Shown here one piece after another: positions 42,501 through 49,003 of a stretch of DNA of 49,003 bases. Both the position numbers and the translations under genes were made by a program. Every line of letters begins with the position of its first letter. Within the stretch, counting starts at the first letter, position 1. Location: positions 1-49,003 of the forward strand of contig JASANC010001945.1 in assembly GCA_030248135.1 (NCBI GenBank), in the 5' to 3' direction. This stretch comes from Theristus sp. LFF4_11. Lineage: Eukaryota; Nematoda; Chromadorea; Monhysterida; Xyalidae. The notes under the pieces were generated by a model. It was not told where the DNA came from. It did not search any database and saw only the letters and a list, made by a program, of their open reading frames with translations.

Positions 42501-45500
42501 ATGTGTGACAATTCACATGAAAACGTTTTTGTGGTGTGCTTGTTAGTGTCAAAAAAGTTAAAAATTAGAAATGTGCGTGTTCTTTGTTAATCGGAAGCTG
42601 ATTTACAAAATAGGCTGTGTGTGGTTGTTGTCGTTGAGTTAGTATCTCTTCTGTCCTGTTTTCTGCAAGCTTTTTGCTCAGTTTTCAAATTTTCAGGTTA
42701 CTGTTTTTTTTTATTTTTAGCTCGTTGGTTGTCTTTTGTGGTTTTGTTTACCACTTTATCCGGCAACTCTGCAGTTCGTTCATTTTTTCGTCGTTTAATT
42801 TGTTACTTCGCTTGTTTTGTCCTTGTCTGTTTGTTTCAGGGCTTATTTGACGTTAGAAATAAAGCGTAGTAGATGTGGAAATTTGTGTGGCTTTGGTCCG
42901 TTTTTTATTTGTTGTTCTGATTCGCTCATGAATCGAGCTCCATTCTTGGTGAATCGCTTCTTTTGCTGTGTCTTGTGTTTATTTATTCAAACATTTTTTT
43001 AACATGCTGCCAACTATTTCAGCTATTTTATCGTTGTTCACAGTGGAACTGTGAATTACCCGTGCATTATCTCGCTGGTTGGCTGTTTTTCAATTATACT
43101 TACTGATTGGTCGTATTGCTCGATGCAGCCAATCAGCGTGCCGCGAAAAGATTTTTTAAGTGCACATGTTGGAAATTTTCTATTTGGCCACCAGTCATTT
43201 ATTTCCATAACAAAATGTTTTCGATATTTTCGTTCAAAAAATTTCCCAACTCTAATCTTGCATACAACCAATCAGCGCGTGTTCTGCAAGTTTTTCGAAT
43301 GCAGCTCAGAGGCAGCCAGTCGTTCAGTGGCAGAACGAGTGTTGATGTATTCGGTCACTCAGACTCGAAACAATAGTTTAGCCAACCACCATTTCCTCCG
43401 ACCATACCCGTGTGTGGCTGCGGGGGGGGGGGGTGCATGATGCGGCTGCCACAAAACGGCGCGAACGCTCGCGTCATGCTGCTGGTTGCCGTGATCAGGC
43501 GCTGCGGAAAACTCGATTCGCGCCTTCCCGCAGCGTGTTTACGGCAGCTGCAGAATGCTCCACCCCACGTTGTCGCTCGTCCGGGTATTTTCCGGTGCCG
43601 ACTGATCTTTGTTTTCACTTTTGTTTTCGTTTCAGCTACGCAAACGCTCGTGCAACAGTTGCACGATTTCCTGTTGCTGGCGCGTCCGATTACACTCGAG
43701 CAAGTTGCGAATCAAATTCCGGCGTTCGCGCGATTCACGACGCAGCAGCTGTCGGAGATTCTGTTCGATGAGAATGGGCATCTGTTTCAGTCGTACCAGC
43801 AGGGCGTGGATGACGGTAAGCAGTCGACTGCTGCTTGCTTCACAAACGGTTTCAGTTTCGCTTTGCTTGCACTCGGCTGATTGTTTTGTTCTTTTTTTCA
43901 TTCTGGTCGGTCACTGGATAGCGCATTAATCGTAACGGGTACCACCATCCTTAATCGAGACCATGTTTAGCAACCGTACACTGCACCATTTAAAATCATC
44001 ATCATCCAACTTGCACTGGTGGTTCTCTGTTATTCTACACCTGTGCTTGGCTGGAAATACCGGTGACCTGAAAAGCCAAACAGTTCGGCTCCGGTTATTC
44101 TTGCACAGAGCAACTGCTGGTGGTCGCCGTCGCGGACACACCGTTCGGCATGCTCCCGCCGGACTCCGTGCTCGCTGTGCAGCCGATTCCCGGGCTGACG
44201 AAGGCGGAGCTCACTGCGATGCCGCCAATAGACGACGAGATGACTGCAGAGGAGATACAACGGCGATACATTGAGGTTGGCGACGTTGTGCACACGGATC
44301 CCTATTTGGAATGAACTGTCTGGAAATTTCCTGGTCGATTTATATAGTGCGGTAATGGTGCGCAGCCACAAACGAAACAATCACGCGCGCAATTACGATT
44401 GCTGTATTATTGTACAGTCGTACAGTGAATCAGCTGACTGGTTGGTGATCATCACGTGATCACGTTGGTTGGGTGATCTCTGTTCAGGCATTGCTGTGGA
44501 GACAGAGTCACCAACCAATCCGCTGATTGTCCATAACGTAGAGTTCGAATGTAATTGTGCGTGAGTGTGTGCAGCAAAATCGTGTCGAGACCCATCCATA
44601 ATCGTGCTCGTTGCGTCCAGCAGAGTTCTGTTTGTTCGTTCCCCAGCAGCAACTGATCGCGAAACTCGTTTTCTTGCTTTCAGGTGACCATTCTTCAGTA
44701 CGAGAACACGCACGAGTTCTATTTCCTGTTGAAAGAACAGCAGACGGAGTCGATCCGTTTGGAGTACCGTCTCAATGAGTTCTATGCTGACCGCGACAAT
44801 TTGATTGCGGTTGGTTTGCGTTGGTGATTGCTGTTGTGTTGTTGTGTCTGGTTAGTTGCTACAGCGGCACATTTGCAATACGGTCTCTGTAAACGGAGAA
44901 TTTTTGCGGCATCTGCGTGTTGATTGGTCGCATTAGAATCGCACCTTGCCTGGCATGGTTATAATTTTAATTCGGAAACTGTCATCGTTCTTTAATGGTA
45001 CTAAGTTTGGTTAAGAAGGGTCAGTTGATTTTCTTGTATATGTCACCTCAGGTATGGTATAGCTACTATAGCACGGTTATATTTGTTGGTTTTATGATAT
45101 AATATGAAAGAAAAGTTGGAGAAAATTTCTGGTTCAATGAATTTTAGTCGTTCTGTTTTTCCGTTGTTTTAGTGGTTCAAGTTGTTCCGTTATAGTCGAA
45201 GGAGAGAGATAGTCTTGAATTGCTCGATCACGTTTGCACTTGTTCTTCGCAGCTTCCCGCTGTATGGTGCTACCGGGTCTGGTGTGCGCTGCGCGATACA
45301 CGGACGACCATTTCTACAGTGTGCTCATTGCTAGCGTCGACGAGGCAGACGGAATGGCCGATGTAAGGTGTTTTATTTACAAGACGGTACACAAGTTTTT
45401 TTTCATCGTGTCAGTTTTGATCCTACATGTGTTTGCCACACCACAGGCAAACACCACAGACAAGCAAAAAATGCCGCGTGCCAGTGTGTTTGTGTGACTG

Positions 45501-48500
45501 TGGCTTATTGGCTGCAGCGTACTGATGAGTGAAAGCGACCAATCGGCACTAGTTACCACCGATTGTCAAAGCAGTTTTTCTACAAAGCTTGATTATTCTT
45601 TACTTTTCCGCTACTTCACCGTCATGGATCGTTCCAAAAGTACCATTTGTCGCACATTTCAGACAATGAACCGTGCCCTTTCTGTGTGCTTAGAGCGTGT
45701 GTGCGAATGTTTTACGTTTTTTTAGTTATTCTACCTCGACTTCGGCTCGTACCACGACGTGCCGTTCGATCAGATTTTTCTATTTGGGCGCCGAGTTTGC
45801 CGACCTTCCCGTTCAGGCCATTCGCGGCACGTTTTGTGTGCGGCCAATCAGAGAGGTGCAATCAGTTTTCGTTTTTTCTTTCTCTCTGTCGTCGTGTTGT
45901 TGCATTTCTTTTATTAATTTTTGGGCCCTGCAACTCAATGCGCTCATTGATAGAGTAGACAGTTTCAAGCATTACGCGGGAATTCATAATTAGTAACATG
46001 ATTTGAGTGCCCTAAATAGGACCGTGTTTAGGCGATGTTCTAAATGTTCTTTTCTACGTCTGCACACGCATTGAGTCGCGGAATCAAACAAATTGACAAC
46101 AATCGCGTACGATATGGAAATAGAGAATTGTGACCCAATCGCAGAACGACGAACAACTGGCCGAGCAGGTGCAGGAGGTCTTCCTGGTGACGGACACTGC
46201 CGATGAGCATTCAACGTTATGCGCGTTCGTGTTGGATTACGTCGAGTCTGACGATGCAGGGGTCGGTTTTGGTTGCCGCGCTTTTTGCATTCTCAATTTT
46301 TTTAGTTTGCAGAATTTTGAAAGCTTTTTTCCAGATGTTATATGCGCCATTTTGCAGGATTTTTGAAAGCATTTTTCCGTGACATTACTAGTGCGCCTGA
46401 ATTGGTCAGGGTATCAGCAAATAGTCCAGCAGCCAATCAATCAGCACATATTGTGTAACTTAAATTTTTTTACCGGTAGGACTTTTCCATTTTCTCAGCG
46501 TGACTTTGTGTGCTTGAGCTGGTGCGAAAGATGAATGAGGCGGACGTGGACGATGCGGACGACGACGACGACTGTGTCTGTGCACGCCTTCTTGAGCTGC
46601 AGTTGGTGGTTGTCGGTTGGTCGACTGTGGTTGGCTTGGCACTAGAGCGATTTGGTTTTTTTGGTCTCGATGTGTTTTCTTACTTCATCGTGCATGAAAC
46701 CTTTAAGAAACTCTGGTTGTTTCGGTCGGAAATTCAAATGACGTTTCTTGAGGAAAACGAAACGGCGCCCACCCACGGTCTCGTATTAGTTCTGCAGTTC
46801 TGCACTGTGAATGTGCAACCTGTGAATTCGTATGTATGTGTCTGCGTTTATCGTACAGGATGATTTCCTGCAATCTATTAGTTTTTGGGTTCTGTGACTC
46901 AGTGCGTTTGCAGACGTCGAAAGAAAACTATCTTTTGATCTTTATGTGGCAGTTCAAAACTGGTTTGTGACCCGCACTAATTTTAAATTATCGCGTCATG
47001 CATGAAACGGTGTTCTTATTTTTCGCGCGCCTTGAGTCTCGGGACCAAAACAAAAAGTAATAATAGAACATGAAGTTAAGTGATTCGGAGTAACCCTGAC
47101 CAGTTTAATTCCGAGTCCACAAAAGCGTCCATAGCTGCCAATGTTTTTCCGTAGATTCTGCTGATGAGGAGACTGAGAGTGCGTCAGACGCTGAGGCATT
47201 TTTCATGCAGTGAACTGGTGACTCCGCCCCCAACCGGCGATCAGCAGCAGCCAGCTGAACGCACGTCGGTGGAGCACCTGTTTTGTTGCTATTTTTGTTC
47301 GGTTCTTTTGGGTTGGGCTGTTTGATTCATGAATCGGTGAACGATTCTGTGTCGGCGCGGTCAAGCTGATGCTGTTCTGAGATTATTTGGGGCAGCTGAG
47401 TCCAGCTCCAGCGTGAATTCGGTCTGGTTCAAAATGCCACTGGAGTACATTTCTGGTGCATGTATGTACTTGGCCGTTATTTGTTTTCTCTCGCAGGAAC
47501 CAGTTAGTAGCTACCAAACTCTGGTGGTTCTGCAAAGGCGTTATGAATGGCTGATTGTCCTGTGAGCCACATGCCCTCTCCGTGAATGTGGGGTCGCACA
47601 ACCGAGCCAATCACGAGATTGACCACATTCAACAAAATGTTGGAATTCGCTCCATTCCTTAGGGTGGAACTCTAAATTATAGGCAATCCACTGATTGCTT
47701 CGCGACCAGGCGGTGCGTGCTTCTTTCTGTGCAGAACAGACAGACTCCACCTCCACAGCAACGCACTACACGGAACGCATGCATCACGTGATCACCAACC
47801 AATCAGCTGATTGCCTATAATTTAGGAGTTCGCCTAGCTGCATCATGTTGGTCGGCGACCGACCAGTGCTTCCAGCCAATCAGAGAAGGTCAATTTTTTT
47901 AAACAAGAGCGTCTCCACTTTTTTCAGTTACAACTCATTTGCCGAGGAGCTGATAGCTGAATTCTTGATCAACTGTCTGATTACAATCAGCAGAATCAGA
48001 ATCAACACGATGGTCCATCAGAGGATGACAAGCAGCGCTGCGTCGCAGCAACACAATGCTGCCATTGTGGAAGAAGTGGCACAACCGCAACCGACGGCGC
48101 AACCTGACGGTCAGTCTGTTGTAGTTTTCAAAGAAAATTTCTTGGTTTTTTGTTTTACGGCTTTTAGGCGTTATGTTTTCAAACTGCGTTTCCGGCCTGC
48201 TTTCGTTGCAACAGGTGATTCTCTGAGGGTATGCGAGCGCAATTCAAATGTCTGTATTGAGAGCCTGGGGAGGGGTTAGAAACATCAAGACGGCCACTGA
48301 TTTTCAACATACCACCTTGTCGAGGGGGTACTGTGCGTAGAAAGACCGTATCAACACCCCATGACCGCTTGATGTTCAACTTTGTTGATTTTGGATAAAA
48401 GAAAAATGGGAGAAAATCAGTTTAAAAAGGGGAATGACTGCAGGAAAATGACCAAAACCCGTCAGATTCCCGTTCTTCAGCGACTTTCACGACGGCTGCA

Positions 48501-48721
48501 ACCACCAACCAATCGCAGTCGATCGGCACTGATGGCGACGACAATGACGTCAGCACCATGGCACCAAAAGGTCAACCGTTGGCGTGTGCTGCCAGCGCAA
48601 TGCCGCAGACGAACAGTGCGGACGTGAAACTGACGGCGCTCGCCACCACCATTCGTGACCAACTGAGCAATGGCAAGACCGGCAGTGTGCTGTTGACGTT
48701 GAAGTTGATCACGAAACAAAT
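35682..48721 (+). CDS. TDRD5/TDRD7-like LOTUS and Tudor domain protein, many exons, 3' end outside window
   Basis: I assembled at least 18 exons by splice site and phase: 35682-35794, 35967-36054, 36475-36580, 37157-37386, 38312-38516, 38888-39072, 39438-39594, 39882-40126, 40461-40643, 40898-41257, 41667-41771, 41927-42125, 43636-43815, 44109-44275, 44684-44813, 45253-45362, 45726-45855, 46145-46261. Less certain exons follow to 48721. The first 18 give about 1003 residues: LOTUS 1 (10-95), RG-rich linker (100-179), LOTUS 2 (180-247), Q/P/H-rich linker (250-590), LOTUS 3 (about 595-695), extended Tudor domain (about 841-965). Established knowledge: TDRD5 and TDRD7 pair LOTUS (OST-HTH) repeats, which bind RNA and in some proteins Vasa-type helicases, with Tudor domains that bind dimethylarginine ligands. 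They act in germ granules and transposon control. A single Tudor domain so far favours TDRD5 architecture, but further Tudor domains could lie beyond the window. Exon 17 carries one extra base. Confidence 0.85.
36602..36681. mobile_element. Short MITE with CATTCATGAAGC inverted ends (intron 3)
   Basis: GGCATTCATGAAGGCGACAT then TTAGTG is mirrored by CACTAA then ATACTGCTTCATGAATGCC. The element is about 80 bp, with arms of about 27 bp. A relative lies at 38153-38222 in another intron of the same gene. Confidence 0.7.
37157..37386 (+). CDS. RG-rich linker exon
   Basis: After CCATTGCAG the frame reads a run of five Gln, Ser/Ala-rich sequence, then GGRGTIARGRGGARGVPPTR and PSSAPGAFDRIRVPVPP. The RG repeats resemble substrates for symmetric arginine dimethylation, which would let the protein bind Tudor domains of partners; that is inference. 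GC content is clearly above the surrounding introns. Confidence 0.8.
38153..38222. mobile_element. Short MITE with CATTCATGAAGC inverted ends (intron 4)
   Basis: GGCGTTCATGAAGCAGTATT then TCGTG, against CACTGAGTGCTGTTTCATGA then ATG. It is the same family as 36602-36681, more diverged. Confidence 0.65.
38312..38516 (+). CDS. LOTUS domain 2 exon
   Basis: The frame begins LREQIKRILAAHAHVRDGFM and continues with LQCAYKERYGIPLNVQLGKY then MKRYFQTEMAADVLMVDAG. The helix-turn-helix core pattern (L...L...L ... Y...FG..L ... G) and the placement after an RG linker fit the second LOTUS of the family. It starts and ends in phases 0 and 1. Confidence 0.75.
38888..40643 (+). CDS. Linker exons 6-9 (Q, P, H-rich)
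   Basis: Exons 38888-39072, 39438-39594, 39882-40126 and 40461-40643 all join in phase. The first contains LTFRLRDGVSVAADIDENGQ, possibly a small beta-rich segment. The others are low-complexity (PSGPPGPSALNFHHPHSFGQ; QAQHQHQQPQLQHQPALAPS), compatible with a disordered, condensate-forming linker. No catalytic motif. Confidence 0.75.
40148..40261. mobile_element. Inverted-repeat element (intron 8)
   Basis: GGCCAGTTCATACTGACGTG on the left against ACGTCAGTATAAACGGACC on the right. It spans about 114 bp, with internal ACGTACGT-type palindromes. Likely a MITE. Confidence 0.6.
40898..42125 (+). CDS. LOTUS domain 3 with preceding linker, exons 10-12
   Basis: Exon 40898-41257 starts with Thr/Ser/Ala/Gln-rich sequence, then EHLREINRAQPTISQLLNLL and LLQLYGRRGVL. 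Exon 41667-41771 continues LSDLSAAYAHQFGVAIDPMK and WRDLIGRTYK. Exon 41927-42125 continues AHIVLDGGQER and ends in phase 1 at CCAC/GTTGGT. The (L..AY...FGV.IDP......S...LI) pattern is a LOTUS core. Confidence 0.8.
42167..42250. repeat. 20-bp minisatellite
   Basis: About 3.5 units of AGTCCAGTAGTACAATAGTT lie just after exon 12, in the intron. Confidence 0.75.
43636..44275 (+). CDS. Exons 13-14 between LOTUS 3 and Tudor
   Basis: 43636-43815 reads LVQQLHDFLLLARPITLEQV then PAFARFTTQQLSEILFDENG. It is helix-rich and could be a fourth, degenerate winged-helix module. 44109-44275 reads LLVVAVADTPFGMLPPDSVL, then acidic DDEMTAEEIQRRYIEV leading into the Tudor domain. Phases are 1, 1 and 0. Confidence 0.75.
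44424..44534. mobile_element. MITE with CTGATTGG-type inverted ends (intron 14)
   Basis: GAATCAGCTGACTGGTTGG then TGATC is mirrored by GTCACCAACCAATCCGCTG then ATTGTCC. It is a member of the family at 21236-21382 and 47667-47831. Confidence 0.65.
44684..45855 (+). CDS. Extended Tudor domain, exons 15-17, with +1 base in exon 17
   Basis: Exon 15 (44684-44813) reads VTILQYENTHEFYFLLKEQQ, the usual N-terminal strand of an extended Tudor domain. Exon 16 (45253-45362) reads LPGLVCAARYTDDHFYSVLI. Exon 17 (45726-45855) reads LFYLDFGSYHDVPFDQI. Together these hold the Tudor core with (A)RY.DD..Y and (Y/V)LDFG aromatic-cage residues. After DQI the T5 run at 45775-45779 shifts the frame; with four T the exon continues FYLGAEFADLPVQAIRGTFC. 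Exon length is 130, and 129 would keep phase 0, which supports a single extra base. Using donor TTG/GTTTGC for exon 15 is what keeps exon 16 in frame. Confidence 0.82.
46145..47268 (+). CDS. Exons 18-21 after the Tudor domain (acidic), less certain
   Basis: 46145-46261 (NDEQLAEQVQEVFLVTDTAD ...) is well supported by acceptor ATCGCAG, donor and phase. 46519-46605 gives LVRKMNEADVDDADDDDDCV. 46914-46962 gives TSKENYLLIFMWQFKT. 47155-47268 gives SADEETESASDAEAF, then crosses a T5 run (47199-47203). With T4 it would continue ELVTPPPTGDQQQPAERTS. Phases agree (0, 0, 1, 0) only if one T is removed. The last three exons rest on splice sites and composition alone. Confidence 0.5.
47667..47831. mobile_element. 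MITE with GAACTCTAAATTATAGGCAA ends
   Basis: CTAAATTATAGGCAATC is perfectly complementary to GATTGCCTATAATTTAG at the other end. The interior holds GCATGCATCACGTGATCACC and CCAACCAATCAGCTG, as in the two sister elements. About 165 bp. Confidence 0.75.
47928..48721 (+). CDS. Candidate downstream exons of the LOTUS/Tudor gene
   Basis: 47928-48109 (after TTTTTTCAG, before GTCAGT) contains FAEELIAEF and QQHNAAIVEEVAQPQPTAQP in one frame, with YNQQNQNQHDGPSEDD in another, so the frame is not settled. 48481-48721 (after GTTCTTCAG) is open in the phase left by 48109. It reads ATFTTAATTNQSQSIGTDGD, later ADVKLTALATTIRDQLSNGK, then VLLTLKLITKQM. The gene therefore probably continues past the window. 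No Tudor or LOTUS core is visible in these exons. Confidence 0.4.
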
Positions 48722-49003
48722 GTGTGTGTGTGTGTTGTGCGTGTTTGTGGTTTTTGGTTTGGGAATAGGTCTTTGTCCCCCACTTCTTTTCTCCCTTTTC
48801 TGTCCGCCGGTTTCGAAAACGGAACGAAACGGTTTGGATCGAACTTCAGTGTTTTTTGGCAATGCGCGGTTCACCGTAAACCCCCAAAATCCATCCTGTA
48901 GATCAATGTTGTCATCACGATTATTTTTTTTATCTTTTTGCTTTTTCATTCGGTTACTCAGCAAAAAAACTGACAGCCCGTTGGTCACTGACCAAGACTT
49001 GAA

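Overview
The window is metazoan nuclear DNA, probably from an invertebrate. It has spliced genes with GT-AG introns, a germ-granule LOTUS/Tudor gene, and large amounts of Helitron, LTR, LINE and MITE sequence. Nothing in it fixes the phylum. Degenerate CCTAA/GCCTAA tracts and a secreted Q/N-rich protein would suit a nematode or related ecdysozoan, but that is a guess. No bacterial genes, CRISPR arrays, rRNA genes or convincing tRNA genes were seen.

Layout. 1-10276: a head-to-tail array of non-autonomous Helitrons. Their ends abut (CTAG followed by TC or TT), orientation flips near 6900, and several units carry a ~187-bp minisatellite. 10277-20720: a nest of dispersed repeats, G/C homopolymers, MITE-like elements and a LINE tail. 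It also holds one recognisable gene relic, the C-terminal exon of the 26S proteasome ATPase Rpt3/PSMC4, with a frameshift. 20757-22525: a two-exon gene for a small secreted Q/N/G- and YP-rich protein. 22526-24361: no supported gene, ending in a poly-A/G/T patch that may be an assembly fault. 24362-34607: an LTR-bounded element of about 10.2 kb with 811-bp terminal repeats that are nearly identical. On the minus strand it carries a 1481-codon reading frame for an unrecognised repetitive protein; no reverse transcriptase, integrase or RNase H was recognised. On the opposite strand it carries a small, phase-consistent spliced gene. 34608-35681: simple-sequence and repeat remnants including a second LINE tail. 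35682 to the right edge: a many-exon gene for a TDRD5/TDRD7-like protein with three LOTUS domains, an RG-rich and Q/P-rich linker, and an extended Tudor domain. Its introns are full of small MITEs, and the gene continues past the window.

How the parts relate. TDRD5/7 family proteins act in germ granules, in transposon silencing and germline mRNA control. The rest of the window is mostly transposon sequence, but the proximity need not be functional. The least explained item is the LTR-bounded element. Its orientation is supported by a TATA box in the LTR and a purine-rich stretch next to the 3' LTR, yet its product matches no retroelement protein I recognise. Two exons of the Tudor gene each contain a T5 run where T4 would keep the frame. 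That suggests assembly error, although other explanations are listed.
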